From: Pachyseris speciosa
Taxonomy: Eukaryota > Cnidaria > Anthozoa > Scleractinia > Pachyseridae
Assembly: GCA_016490735.1 (NCBI GenBank)
Contig: JAEMWC010000625.1
Location: 318,501 to 382,500 of the forward strand
DNA length: 64,000 nucleotides
Reading direction: 5' to 3'
Part shown: positions 1 through 10,099 of the stretch, piece by piece
Position numbering within the stretch: the first letter of the stretch is position 1
Layout: every line of letters starts with the position of its first letter
Position numbers and translations under genes: made by a program
The notes under the pieces: generated by a model
Databases searched by the model: none
The model's input: the letters and a program-made list of their open reading frames with translations, nothing else
What the model was told of the DNA's origin: nothing

Positions 1-320
1 CAACTGCGAGGATCATTCTTCATTTGATTTCATTTCCGTAGCTCATGTATGATTCATTTCATATATCATTCACACTCATTTCTTTCACGGGATCATATGA
101 ACCCACAATTGACCTGCTCCCAACGTCAGTGGCTTCATAGCCCAGTTGGTTGGAGCGTCGCACCGGTAATCGCGAGGTCACGGGTTCAAACCCCGTTGAA
201 GTCCTGAATTTTTTTCAGGCTTCTTTTCGCAATTGCATAAATTGCGTTCACAACTGCGAGGATCATTCTTCATTTGATTTCATTTCCGCAGTTCATATAT
301 GATTCATTTCATATATCATT
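1..320 (+). repeat. tRNA-derived repeat (SINE-like), copy 1
   Basis: A tRNA-like cloverleaf lies at 131-203: a 7-bp acceptor stem with one G-U, a D arm, a T arm with loop TTCAAAC, and a GGT triplet (threonine) where the anticodon would sit. The anticodon stem is mismatched, and the base before the triplet is C instead of the usual U, so this is more likely a tRNA-derived repeat than a working tRNA. It is flanked on both sides by the same block of about 70 bp (from 2 and from 251), beginning AACTGCGAGGATCATTCTTC. Two more copies occur at 25,130-25,711. The D loop of this copy has CCCAG where the other copies have CTCAG, which suggests an older copy. Confidence 0.75.
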
Positions 321-321
321 T

Positions 322-629
322 ACAACCTGGAGTATAGAGACCAAGTTCTTGGTGACAGGGGCTTTTGAATTGAAGAAGAATTAGCCTCCACGGGAGCAAC
401 ACTTGCTATTCCCAGTTTTACAAAAAGAGTCAAACAATTAAGCATGAAAAATGTAGAGGAGTTTAGAAGACTAGCAAGGGTGCAGATTCATGTCGGAAGA
501 ATGATGGAACGTCTCAAGAATTTTAAAATACTTGCCGGAATATTACCACTTTCCCTTGTTCCTCATATTGACAACATAGTAATGATCTCTGCTGCTGTTT
601 CAAATTTACAACCTTGTTTAATAAAATAA
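322..629 (+). pseudogene. DDE transposase C-terminal remnant (DDE_Tnp_4 type)
   Basis: The frame reads a GDRGF-like motif, which carries the second catalytic aspartate in this family. It continues through a stretch ending in RRLARVQIHVGRMMERLKNF, the typical helical end of DDE_Tnp_4 transposases of the THAP-associated/ISL2EU group, with the catalytic acidic region in the IHVxRxMER helix. A TGA interrupts the frame just after DRGF, and everything N-terminal is missing, so the gene is dead. The clean open part starts at 444. It converges with the YqaJ/PHD remnant to its right, the arrangement expected if both come from one element. The family assignment is recognition by eye. Confidence 0.6.
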
Positions 630-1033
630 ATGTACATGTATTCTGATGCCTGTTACATCAATACATTATAACTTTTATTAACAGAATGGATTGTATACAT
701 AAGGATTGCATCACAGACTAAATGTTTCAAAATGCACTGTATGTAACTTGTGGTTTTACTTGATTAAACAGATTGTGTAGGATAAGCGTGTCTGTAGACA
801 TAAAGTTGCATTGTCACTTAACATTGAGTTGCTTGTTTATTTGCATTTGTGTTATTAATGATAATAAAGTTATTACAATTTGGTGTGAATAAACGTGGTT
901 ACCAAATTATCAAACACTAATTAACAAGACAGTATTTACTGATAACCATTGCAAGTCTGAATATTAATTGATCACAAAATACTAGTAAGGCTAGGAGGGT
1001 CAATGAAGGAGTATAAGAAGAGTGATCAACTTT
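630..1033. other. AT-rich intergenic stretch, no feature seen
   Basis: This lies between the two convergent gene remnants. It contains ATTAATGATAATAAAG-like AT-rich sequence that could be 3' untranslated sequence of the transposase remnant. I see no open frame, RNA or repeat here. Confidence 0.4.
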
Positions 1034-2270
1034 CTAATCCTCATTTTTACAATGTGGACAATACCACTTTCCTTTTAGTTTCCTATGAATGCTGACGCAG
1101 GCATAGTGAAACCACACAATATCACAGGTAGGATTGTCACAAATGATCATTTTTCCATATTCTGGCTGGCTACAGATGCAGTACAACTGCTCCTCATCTT
1201 GCTCACTGTTTCCATCTCCCATCTCTGAAATTTCCAACTTCCTTGTAAGGATCTCTGGAAGAATTGCATTTTCAAAGAAAATGTCCAGTTTGGTAAGGGA
1301 GTGTTCTATAAAATTATTGTTTAAAGGGATTCCCTCCACAATGTGCTAATCTTTGTTGGTGAAGACACAAAAGTCTCCCACTTCCATCCTATTCACATGT
1401 ACCTGTAGTTGTAATTGGGTGTAGTATGCATGTGTCTCTTTCAAATGACTTTTGTCATCTAGTAGACAAAAATCAGGATCACTTTTAGCTGCTTCCATTG
1501 GTAGTACATCTTTATGTTTAAAAGGGCATTTTATTTCAACAACTCTTGGGGGGCAGCATTTGCAAGTAGCAATCCCATCAGCTGATGCTCCCATATATGG
1601 CCTGTCAAGATCTATAACAAAGCCAGACAACCTGCATTCAAAATTCTCATGAGTTAAGTTTTTTTTCTTCTGTATATCTCAGTCGGGCCTTCTCCTCATT
1701 ATCAATACCCCATCGAATCTGCTTAATTTTAGAAAGGTCATAGGCATTGTAACCCATAATTGAGTTCAGTAAGTTCTCAGGAGGCGTACTCTCTTCCTCT
1801 TTAGTACACTGTGTGCTTTGCTTGCTGTGATTCTTCCTTTCCGGTGCTCAAACCATAGGTGGCAGATAGACTGATTCCTGGTAACCTTTTCCAACTTTTT
1901 GCATTGCTCTGGAGTGACTTATTAGCAATTATGAAGGCAAAGCCACGTATCGTGCGGCTGATCGTTAATTCTCTGGGACGGAATTACTTTCCTTTTAATG
2001 AAGCAGTAAGGGATACTGTCTCCAACTGAATGATACCATAATGGTTTAACATGGCCACTGATGACAAACTGATACGCTTCAAGCGACTTGAAGGCCCTTA
2101 GACTCTCCTTAGTGTAAATTCCCGGCGTTTCGATTGAATACGTGTACAGATCCCCAAATGTTAAATCTGGCCAAGAACTGGGATTATTTGTCCATCATTT
2201 CAAATTATATGGGTCGGGAAGGCTACCTGCACCTTTGTTGTAGTTTAATTTAAAATGATATCGCGATCTT
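1034..2270 (-). pseudogene. YqaJ-nuclease/PHD-finger protein of an ISL2EU-type transposon, broken
   Basis: Read on the minus strand, the upstream part (about 1,930-2,200) has a segment including GDLYTYSIETPGIYTKESLR, recognisable as the N-terminal part of transposon-borne YqaJ proteins. The middle (1,346-1,630) carries the YqaJ-type nuclease signature: PYMGASADG followed by VVEIKCPFK, with the E-x-K catalytic pair. The C-terminal part (1,034-1,339) has a PHD finger: CICSQPEYGKMIICDN, then W-F-H and CPHC. An in-frame TAG at about 1,343 separates nuclease and PHD parts, and further stops or frameshifts break the N-terminal half. The YqaJ domain belongs to the lambda-exonuclease-like recombinase fold. 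In ISL2EU elements such a gene accompanies the DDE transposase. Degenerate, not expected to be functional. Confidence 0.65.
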
Positions 2271-2506
2271 GCAACAGGATCGAGAACGAAGCCGACTTTT
2301 TGCCAACCACTAAAGTGCGAATGTCTAAGAATGACGTCAATGTTTATAAACAAGAAACATCGCTATATGACCCAATCAGAATGCTTGCCCAATAGTCTGG
2401 TTTTTCCGCTGCTTGATCGGAGGGGGGCAATGCCATCGCTCATACGGCTTACTCTTTTTGTTCAATTGGGGTAACACCCTCGTCAAAGTTTGTTCAATTT
2501 AATAAG

Positions 2507-2710
2507 ATGGAGTTGTTAAGAAGTGGTGGCAACATTAAATTTATTTGGCCAGGATTGCTTACTTTAGCGGAAAAATTGGCATTTGAAGGGTGGGCAAAAA
2601 CAAATTTGCCAGATGTTGATTATGATTTACATTCAGAAAATGTTTCGGATACAGAAATTGAAACTCCCCAAAAGGGAAATAATAAACATTGTTATTCTTT
2701 TTGGGGTTAG
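2507..2710 (+). CDS. Small unrecognised ORF
   Basis: A 67-codon frame from ATG to TAG. I do not recognise it. The C-terminal half is acidic (DVDYDLHSENVSDTEIE). It lies in AT-rich sequence between the YqaJ remnant and the unknown minus-strand gene, with no clear promoter. It could be the start of a DDE-type transposon protein that continues in a spliced exon, or chance. Low certainty. Confidence 0.2.
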   Translation: MELLRSGGNIKFIWPGLLTLAEKLAFEGWAKTNLPDVDYDLHSENVSDTEIETPQKGNNKHCYSFWG

Positions 2711-2827
2711 TTTTTTCTTAAACTGTTGATTTTTGTTCCGTGTGGCGCGAGAAACATATCAACCAAAGTTCTGATTTTTTCTGCTTTCGCTTTTAAATTG
2801 TCAACGTTACTTTCTTCTGCTGGTGTA

Positions 2828-3405
2828 TTAATAATTTCGTTTAACATCTTCATCCTTTACGTGTTCGCAGCAGCGGTCGCGAAGGGGCAATAGTTCTGGT
2901 TTTGTTGTTTGACGTAATTTTTCGTATTTGTCAACGGGACCCTCTCGACGAGTCCGTACTGCAAACACTTTTGGTTTGCTCTCCGACTCCGACTCTTCAT
3001 CCTTCTTTTTTTTTTTTAATAAAACAACGCTTCCTTTATACATTTCTCAGCTATATTTTTAACCCCCTCAGGTTCGGAACCCGACTCGGACTCAGAATCT
3101 GTTTCATGCTCAGGTAAAATTAAAAACAAGTCATCAATTTCATTTTTAATCTCTTCATCAACTTTTTCATATAACATAATTATTACTTCAGAAAATTGAT
3201 TAGTTCTTTTAACAAGTTCCTTTTTTACTGGTTTTGTTATGTTGCTGTTTTTCATGTTTTTAATAAGCTCTTTTTCTATTTCCTCAAGGTTAAAAAATCT
3301 TGGTTTAAAAGAATACCCATATGTCGCTTCCCGCCGGAAATGTTCTAAAATGTCTTCACAGGGTTTTTTCTGAGAATGGCGCCAGAACTGGCGGTTACCT
3401 TCCAT
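2828..3405 (-). pseudogene. Unrecognised lysine/glutamate-rich protein of a hairpin-ended element
   Basis: A 129-codon frame starts at 3,405 and reads a charged helical protein ending in a Ser-Glu/Asp-rich tract (ETDSESESGSEPEG). A second frame (2,828-3,043) overlaps its end and also begins with a lysine run and an ESESES tract. The T15 homopolymer at 3,004-3,018 is the likely site of a slippage that split one gene in two. I do not recognise the family. It lies just inside the palindromic end at 3,573-3,644 and reads away from it, as a first gene would in a terminal-inverted-repeat element. Both halves are probably one reading frame. Confidence 0.4.
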
Positions 3406-3572
3406 AGCTTAACCCATACACCCCGTTCTTCAATTGGACACCCGCTCTCTGCTACGCCCGTTTCCCTTGTGTTCCCGGTTTTACCCGCTTGTTCGCGGTG
3501 TTGCCCTCGTCGCTTCCCCCCGCTTCCCTGTGTTCACGATGTTGCCCTCGTCGCTCCGCTCCTCGGGTGCTG

Positions 3573-3644
3573 AGTAGTAGTAGATGTATTAATTCAATAC
3601 TCACCGGAAGGAGGTGGTATTGAATTAAGACACCTACTACTACT
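3573..3644. repeat. Near-palindromic element end with (AGT)n tips
   Basis: A 72-bp near-perfect inverted repeat: arms of about 28 nt begin AGTAGTAGTAG and end CTACTACTACT around a short GC-richer loop (TCACCGGAAGGAGGTG). The tips match those of the Polinton terminal repeat at 9,913 and 37,680 (AGTAGTAGT...ACTACTACT), and both are foldback structures, but the interior is different. I infer this is one end of a related element running leftward. The opposite end was not found. Confidence 0.55.
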
Positions 3645-4364
3645 CTTGAGACATAAGTTAATGGTTCGCGGACGATGAGACAAAAACCCTGAAGAACAAT
3701 GGATTGATAATGCGCGAATTTCAACAATGCTTAAAATAACAAAGCTAAATCACTCAGTTTTTGTCTGACTGATTGTATGTAGTAGATTACGTTTGAGTTA
3801 GTTTTTAAACCCATATACTTATTCTTAAAAGTTCCTCTTGGACGCTTGAGAAGAGTGTGCTAATTGTTTAGCGGTACGCGAGTTTGAATTCAAAGTGAAT
3901 TTTTGCATCAAATGATGCAAATTCCGGCGTGAAAAGGCGCAAATTTTGAAAGCGGTTCAAGAAACAACCCTAAATGGCTCAGTTTTTGTTTATTTTATCG
4001 CAATGGCGATGCATAATTGCGGGAGTGTATATAGATTTAGCCAAGCCTAAAAGCGGAGCTCCACGATTATTATTATTTTTTACTGGTATTGAGCAACACC
4101 GCATAGCTTTCCTTGCGGCAATATTTTATCTTTAGAGCAGTTAACAGGAACCGACTGCGGTTAAAAAACCTCAAAACATTACAAGAAAACAATACATTCG
4201 ACGCGTGTGTTTGTTCGAAAACAAGTTTAGCAATCAAAGAACGGTCAAATATTTTCATCCAACATCGTTGGACAAGGATGTTTGAAGGTTTAGCCACCTC
4301 TCTCAATAGTGCATTAAATGGCTTTCACAACATTGCTGCTAAACAATAAACCATTTAAAGCTTA
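3645..4364. other. Non-coding stretch with no assigned feature
   Basis: Short overlapping open frames exist on both strands around 4,073-4,349. Neither has a recognisable motif, and their mutual overlap suggests chance. AT-rich sequence with no repeat structure that I can identify. Confidence 0.35.
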
Positions 4365-4560
4365 TTAGTATATACCACACAAATGAATAGTGCTTTTCGC
4401 GCCCTCTGATTGGTTAACTTGGAGGTGATTAGCAAGTACTATTCACCTCCGGGCAGCCGGCGCGCGAGATTTTACAATTTCCGACCGCTTTTCGGTATAT
4501 TGTCACACATAAATTAATGTTTTGGTCTGCTAGTTATTCAACTTGTGTGGTATATACTAA
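4365..4560. mobile_element. MITE with 18-bp terminal inverted repeats
   Basis: The two ends are perfect inverted copies, TTAGTATATACCACACAA at 4,365-4,382 and its reverse complement at 4,543-4,560. The 196-bp interior has no coding capacity and includes short inverted segments around CTATTCACCTCC. Non-autonomous DNA transposon by structure; the target duplication is not obvious, so the superfamily is not assigned. Confidence 0.6.
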
Positions 4561-4620
4561 AACAATTATTTACCTCAGTGTCGGTGAAACTATTCACCTC
4601 CACTTCGGTGAATAATTGTT
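4561..4620. repeat. 60-bp imperfect palindrome
   Basis: Starts AACAATTATT and ends AATAATTGTT, with inner arms ACCTCAGTGTCGGTGAA and CACTTCGGTGAAT. It abuts the MITE and shares its TATTCACCTCC core word, so it may be a fragment of a related miniature element. Confidence 0.5.
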
Positions 4621-4945
4621 AAATATTGCGTCTAGTTCTTCACTTAATTCATTTTCGAGAGAATTACACAGGTTATTCTTTTATTAAAACATCATCTGTT
4701 ATTCCCAACATGCGGAAAAGGCTACTGCATTGCTTTCGTTGCCCCTCCTTTTCATTATTATACAACATCGAAACTGGACATTTTTTCCATTGAAAAATAA
4801 TACACACAATATGCAAAACCTTCAAATACAGCAAATACATATATGTATCTCTCGTTCTTTAAGCGTCACAAACACCGAATACACGCCCGCCACAACCTCT
4901 TTTCCATACATTCGTTCAATAGGCTCACTTTTATTCTTATTTGAC

Positions 4946-5090
4946 TGTGGGACTGCGGGAGCACTAGTTTCATTGCCCTGCCTTTTCATTCCTCTCCTAC
5001 TTCGGGAGTGTGGGACTGCGGGAACACTAGTTCCATTGCCATGCCCTTTCATTATGCTCCAACTTCGGGAGTGCGGGAGCAGTCGAATTT
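4946..5090. repeat. 63-bp short tandem repeat (about 2.3 copies)
   Basis: The word TGTGGGACTGCGGGA recurs at 4,946 and 5,009, and a shortened form (TGCGGGAGC) at 5,072, giving a 63-bp period with ACTAGTT and CATTGCC in each copy. Because 63 is a multiple of three, open frames survive on both strands (plus 4,730-5,119; minus 4,822-5,052), but neither resembles a known protein. Confidence 0.55.
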
Positions 5091-5194
5091 ATAATGCACA
5101 GAGGTGGTGGGTATTATAAAGTTGCTCAAAATCTCCTGTTGAAAGCAAAATTTCCTAATGACAGAAAACGTTCATCTCATGACTGAGCATTTAC

Positions 5195-5501
5195 CTTCCA
5201 TTCTGCCTCTCACGCCTACAGCAAGTCGAGCATCAGCCATTTCATTCGAACCACTTTTGAAAGCCTCTGCGTTCCTCTTTGGCGTCCGAATTGCATTCTG
5301 GGAAACTGTGATGCCACAGATGGAAGTTCCGCCATCTAAAATTTCTAGATTTTTTATAAGTGTCGGGCCACTCAGACCTACTAGCGAAATATTGTAAACG
5401 TCGTGTTCTTTGCAAGTCAAATCTCGCCAAAATTGCCTTGCTAGGTCCAAGAATCCACCGCAGAACGGCGAGAGAAACATCTTCAAGTTCTGAGCCGCCA
5501 T
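5195..5501 (-). CDS. Candidate first coding exon of a host gene
   Basis: From ATG at 5,501 the frame stays open for 102 codons. It then reaches a good splice donor, GAAG|GTAAAT, with the GT at 5,194-5,193; reading on hits a stop within about 10 codons. The peptide begins MAAQNLKMFLSPF and contains no domain I recognise. Upstream on the same strand are a TATA-like TTTATAAG and a perfect cAMP-response element. A competing minus-strand frame (5,242-5,649) overlaps it, so coding status is uncertain. It could also be a diverged mobile-element exon. Confidence 0.3.
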
Positions 5502-5647
5502 GTTTTGGCACGAATACTTTTGGCGTCCCAGTCGGCATGAAATTATCCCTCAACCCTGGTTTCGTTAAGAGATTTGCCGCTACTCTCCATTTCAGCTTAA
5601 TGATGCCAGACTGGGAGCTTCTGCAGTGGAAAATGGCTCGAAAACAC

Positions 5648-5712
5648 ACTTATAAACCGAGTACTTACCGACTAAAAGTTGCTACGCTCGCGAGCAAAAA
5701 TTGGTGACGTCA
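5648..5712 (-). promoter_or_regulatory. Promoter-like region: CRE and TATA-like box
   Basis: TGACGTCA, a perfect 8-bp cAMP-response element, is at 5,705-5,712. A TTTATAAG TATA-like box lies about 55 bp further along the minus strand, and the candidate first exon starts about 150 bp beyond it. The arrangement is right for a polymerase II promoter, but each site alone could be chance. Confidence 0.35.
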
Positions 5713-6608
5713 CAATACAATTTGAGTCCTCAGTATTATAGAGCAGCAGACCTCTCAAGGGAGCCCTTCATGTAGGGCAGCTAAATCCAGTTTAATTACC
5801 TGCATTGAGAAAATTGCCTCAAGATCTCAAAGAATTTGCCAGTTAAAGGGTTAACTGAGAGGGGGTTACATGGTAAACAGATGAGCGATTTCATTGACTT
5901 GGCCGGGGTGACTACGGAAGTCCACTGAACTGGGAGCTTCTGCAGTGGAAAATAACAAAACTGCTGTTTGGTACGTTTTTAATTTAGCCTGTGTTTTAAA
6001 CTAAAATATTGGCACATTCGCCCAGTTTTCTGCTGTACTGATCACGCTACTGCTGCTTTAAATCGTCGCTTCGTGGGAGCCCTTCTATGCGTAAACATTT
6101 CATCAACGCCTGATCAAACCGTGACAACGCCCTGATCAAACCGTGACTCTTTTGATTAAAAAAAAACACTAAAGAACTGCGGAAGAACTGCGTGTCTTTT
6201 GATTAAAAAAAAACACTAAAGAACTGCGGCATTCTATCAATAAATAAAATACGACAAAGTAAATTCCCAATAAATAACATCGAATCTATTTTATCGTAGG
6301 ACTTCCAGGAATTGGTTGAAATATTCCGAGAAACGTATCTGCGTTATCGCCGGCTGCAGTTCCAATCTTGTCATCTTACCTCGCTTTCAAACTCTTCGCT
6401 TTCGGAAAAACGTGGCTTGGGAAACGAAACTGGATTTCTCCGCCATAAATTCTTCACGTCACATCCCGTAGTCACGTCGTTTGGGTATTCCCTTTTAATT
6501 TCAGCGCTTAAAATCATCTCTGAATAAATGGACTATGAGTGGTACTAGGGGCCTCGATTTTTGAGGGCCGCCACGAGATCGAGGCAAAATAAGAAATTTA
6601 CATCAAAA
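5713..6608. other. Non-coding stretch with two short direct repeats
   Basis: A 24-bp word (CTGGGAGCTTCTGCAGTGGA plus AAAT) occurs at 5,611-5,634 and again at 5,930-5,953. A tandem duplication of about 47 bp (TCTTTTGATTAAAAAAAAAC through AACTGCGG) spans 6,148-6,229. I see no convincing gene; the plus-strand 71-codon frame at 6,312 has no motif. Confidence 0.4.
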
Positions 6609-6970
6609 AATTACAGATTATGCAAGGGCCGCTATGCGGCCTGAGGTATAATATGAATTGTACGAGAACAAAGAGGCAAAATATAACAATGTAACACCAC
6701 TTTATTTCACTCCAAAACAGCGAACATTAGAAGAAAAACCAAATAACAAACACGGGGTTCCTAGGTCCCATAGTCCCGGCTGGCACATGACCAATTCATC
6801 GTTTTCCGCGCCTGAAAAGCAAAGAGAAGAACAATGTTATAACTAAGACTTGAGCTTCATGAGTCTGTAAGGGGTAAAGGCAGGGTCAGCACATTGTTAT
6901 ATCTCGCCTCTTTTATCTTCGTACAATTAATATTATACCTCAGGCCGCTATCCTTGCATAATCTGTAATT
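6609..6970. mobile_element. MITE with about 80-bp inverted ends
   Basis: AATTACAGATTATGCAAG at the left end is mirrored by CTTGCATAATCTGTAATT at the right. The inversion continues inward for about 80 bp on each side through CTGAGGTATAATAT, GTACGA and GAGGC. The 360-bp element contains only a 62-codon frame without motifs. It sits against the downstream end of the DIRS-type remnant. Confidence 0.65.
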
Positions 6971-8465
6971 ATACTTCAGAATGGTCGTCTCGAGAACTCA
7001 TGAAACTCCACCAACAGAAGCCAAAACCCCGAGACCACAACCCAACGTGCAACATTGGGATTGAACACTGGTCTGTAGTAAAATCGTACAAACCTTGAGT
7101 TCTGACACCAGTCAGCAAGCTTAAGAATGTCTTAAGGGAAACCCCTGCATTCATAGCCACTGAAGAGGCAGAACCTCTAATCGAATGTGCCTTAAATATA
7201 CTAGTATTCACCCCCAGCAGAGGACACGAAGGCTACAACCCATCTACTTAGGGTTTCTGAGGAAATAGTTTTATTGGGACGAATATAAGAAAGCAATAGT
7301 TTGTTTGGTTTGGAATTGTCTGGGAAAGGACGAAAGTCCTTTTGAAATCGAGATTTCTTAGTTAACGCTGGGAGGTCAAAGACAACCCCTTTAGGGACAA
7401 AACGTCTCAAAGGTCATAAGCCACAATTTCCGAGACTCTTTCCATAGAAGTAAGACCTAGCAATACCCCCAATTTCTGAGATAGAACTTTCAGTGACAGA
7501 AGGCTGTTAGGCCCTAAAGAGTCTATATAAGCCAGCACTTTCTGTAGATCCCCAGTTCCAGAATAACGTGGCCGTGGAGGTCTGGAATTGAAAATGCCTT
7601 CAACAGTTGGGTGACAAATGGGTGTTCTCCCACTCTAAGGGTGTCAATTTTAGGGTGTGTCATAGAGATAGTCAAGCGATACACATTGAGGGTTCTGTAA
7701 GCTTTCCCCAATTGAAACTGAAAAGCTAGAAACGCTAAAATGGCGGAGATATCTCCTTGAACTGGATTAATTTCCCTTTCTGAATACCAGCCAGCCGATT
7801 TCCTCAAAGCTAAGGCATAAGTCTCTGAAGTGCCTTTCCTCCATGCTGCGAGGAGCAAATTTAGAGTTCATTTTTAAACTCCTCCCTCAGTATAGGATTG
7901 GCTGATAGAAGCCAACCAGCTACCTGGAGGTTGGTGGGTGGATGAAGGTGCCCCTGCATGGATAGAAGGCCTAGAAACTTCGGAATTAACAAGGACTTGG
8001 CTACACACAGGTCTAAAAATAGTGATACCATGGTTGTGTTTGCCAGACAGGGGCTATCAGGACTAGAGCTGATACCTCCTCAACAAGAACTTCTTTGAGA
8101 CAGCGCTCCACTAAAGCAAACGGAGAAAAGGCATAGCACGGTACCCTGCTCCAGCCCAGAGAAAACGCATCGAATGCCACTGCTTCTAAGTCTGGTCTCC
8201 AGCTGAAAAATCTTGATAGTTGAGCAGAGAGACGGGAAGCAAAGAGATCTAAGTCGAGAATTCCCCAAGCTTGATTTATGAGATTGAAAACAACCTGACA
8301 TAGTTGCCAGTCGTTGCGATCGAAAAGAGTTCTAGATTCTTGGTCTACTTTGACATTCAACACCCGAGGAATGTGTTGAGCTTCCAACACCAATCTGTGG
8401 TTGAGAGACCATTGCCAAAGGTCTATGGCTAAATGACCGACAGAAGGGGACCTGCCACCCCCCCC
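6971..8465 (-). pseudogene. DIRS-type retrotransposon remnant: RNase H end plus tyrosine recombinase
   Basis: On the minus strand, 8,393-8,013 reads LDLDLFASRLSAQLSRFFSW and DAFSLGWSRVPCYAFSPF, typical of the RNase H end of DIRS polyproteins. Downstream, 7,858-7,523 gives a SAM-like N-terminal recombinase domain (AAWRKGTSETYALALRKSAG). Segments 7,410-7,201 and 7,211-6,969 give the catalytic part, including AHSIRGSASSVAMNAG with the H-x-x-R of tyrosine recombinases. Several frameshifts separate the blocks. DIRS elements integrate with this recombinase instead of a DDE integrase. The upstream end is cut off at a run of 14 C at 8,458-8,471, where the satellite begins. Confidence 0.65.
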
Positions 8466-8483
8466 CCCCCAACCACTATTTTA

Positions 8484-9912
8484 AAATTATAACAGCATAT
8501 TGAAAGTAAATGACTTAATAGCTGTGATAAGTACTACTTGCGCGCATGTTGTGGAGCGCGTCCCATCAATTCATGGTTTCCGAGATTTTGACTGTCGGTC
8601 ATAATCTCACTCTTTGAGAACTCTTAAGAGGATGTTGAAAGTAGGTGGTGTTTACTAGCTCTGATGAATACTACTTGTGCGCACGGTGTGGAGCGCATCC
8701 CATCACTTCCTGGTTTCCGAGATTTTGAATCTCGGTAAAAATCTCACTCTTTGAAAACTTGTAAGAGGATGTTGAAAGTAGGTGACGTTTACTAGCTGCG
8801 ATGAGTACTACTTGCACGCACGGTGTGGAGCGTGTCCCATTAATTCCTAATTTCCGAGATTTTGACTCTCGGTCACAATCTCACTCTCTGAAAACTTGTA
8901 AAAAAAATTGAAACCAGCTGCTTTTTCCTAGCTGTGATGAGTACTACTTGTGCGCACGGTGTGGATCGCGTCCAATCAATTCCGAGATTTTGACTCTCGG
9001 TCATGACCTCACCCTTTGAAAACTTGTAAGAGCATGTTGAAAGTAGGTGGTTTTTACTAGCTGTGATGAGTACTACTTGTGCGCATGGTGTAGGGCGCTT
9101 TCTTCTGATTTCCGAGATTTTGACTGTCGGTCAAGATCTCACTCTTCGAAAACTTCTAAAAGCATGTGTAAATTAGGTGCTTTTTACTAGCTGTGATGGG
9201 TACTACTTGTGTGCACGGTGTGGAGCGCTTCCCATTATTTCCTGATTTCCGAGATTTTCACTCTGGGAGATAATCTCACTCTTTGAAAACTTGTTAGAGC
9301 ATGTTGAAAGTAGGTGGTTTTTACTAGCTGTGATGAGTACTTATTGTGCGCACGGTGTGGAGCACGTGCCATCACTTCCTGATTTCCGACATTTTGACTC
9401 TCGGTCATAATCTCAATATTGAAAAGAGTTAAGAGCATGTTGAAAGTAGGTGGTGTTTACCAGCTGTGATGAGTAAAATTTGTTCGCACAGTGTGGAGTG
9501 CGTTCCATCAATTCCTGATTTCAGAGATTTTCACTGTCGATCATAATCTCACCGTATGAAAACTTGTAGGAGCATGTTAAAGGTAGGTGGTTTTTCTAGC
9601 TGTGATGAGTACTTCTTGCGCCCACGGTGTGGAGCTCGTCCCACCAATTCCTGATTGCCGAGATTTTGACTCACGGTCATAAACTACCTCTTTGAAAAGT
9701 TGTAAGGGCAAGCTGAAAGTAGGTGGCTCTTACTAGCTGTGATGAGTACTACTTGTGCGCACGGAATAGATCTCTTCCCATCAATTCATGATTTCCGACA
9801 TTTTGACTCTCGGTCACAATCTCACTCTTTGAAAACTTGTCAGAGCATGTTAAAAGTAGGTGATTTTTACTAGCAGTGATGAGTACTACTTGTGCGCACG
9901 GTGTGGAGCGCG
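8484..9912 (+). repeat. Satellite DNA, about 139-bp unit, left block
   Basis: About ten diverged tandem units. Diagnostic words in order: TTTCCGAGATTTTGACTCTC, GGTCATAATCTCACTCTTTG, AAAACTTGTAAGAGCATGTT, GAAAGTAGGTGGTTTTTACT, AGCTGTGATGAGTACTACTT, GTGCGCACGGTGTGGAGCGC. Each unit contains a small hairpin, CCGAGA...TCTCGG. The block is cut at GGAGCGCG by the Polinton and resumes after it with GCGCGTCCC. Confidence 0.9.
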
Positions 9913-10027
9913 AGTAGTAGTATCGGCGTCAAACAAATACCGTATTTTTGCGACACACCCTCCTCGCTTCGCTCGTCGGGTTTTGTCGCAAAAAAACGTG
10001 TATTCGTTTTACGCCGATACCACTACT
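9913..10027. repeat. Left Polinton terminal repeat, outer hairpin
   Basis: Besides matching the right end in inverse orientation, the outer 115 bp fold back on themselves: AGTAGTAGTATCGGCGT at the tip pairs with ACGCCGATACCACTACT, and inner arms TTTTTGCGACA and TGTCGCAAAAA close around a GC-rich loop (CCTCGCTTCGCTCGTCGGG). The inverted repeat with the right end continues well past the hairpin into the first gene, to about 10,170. Confidence 0.85.
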
Positions 10028-10068
10028 GAAGTAAAGAAAAACACAAACCAAGGAAAGTGCGTCGGCCT

Positions 10069-10080
10069 ATTAGAGAAAGG
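10069..10080 (+). promoter_or_regulatory. ATTAGAGAAAGG motif upstream of the first left gene
   Basis: The same 10-12-base word occurs near the starts of several Polinton genes: here, at 10,668-10,679, 10,879-10,891 (with one substitution) and 11,889-11,903 on the plus strand, and at 37,515-37,526 on the minus strand before polB. It ends 16-20 bp before the ATG at the two ends and at 10,695. It is a candidate core promoter element for one gene class. The distance before the 10,940 gene is longer. Confidence 0.55.
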
Positions 10081-10099
10081 GGGGTAAGGGGCAAGAGTG

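Noticed and set aside
131..203. Functional tRNA-Thr(GGT) gene
   Set aside because: The anticodon stem does not pair in standard geometry and the base before the triplet is C; the sequence is part of a dispersed, duplicated repeat.
4730..5119. 129-codon ORF with repeats
   Set aside because: Kept open by a 63-bp tandem repeat whose period is a multiple of three; open frames on both strands, no family resemblance.
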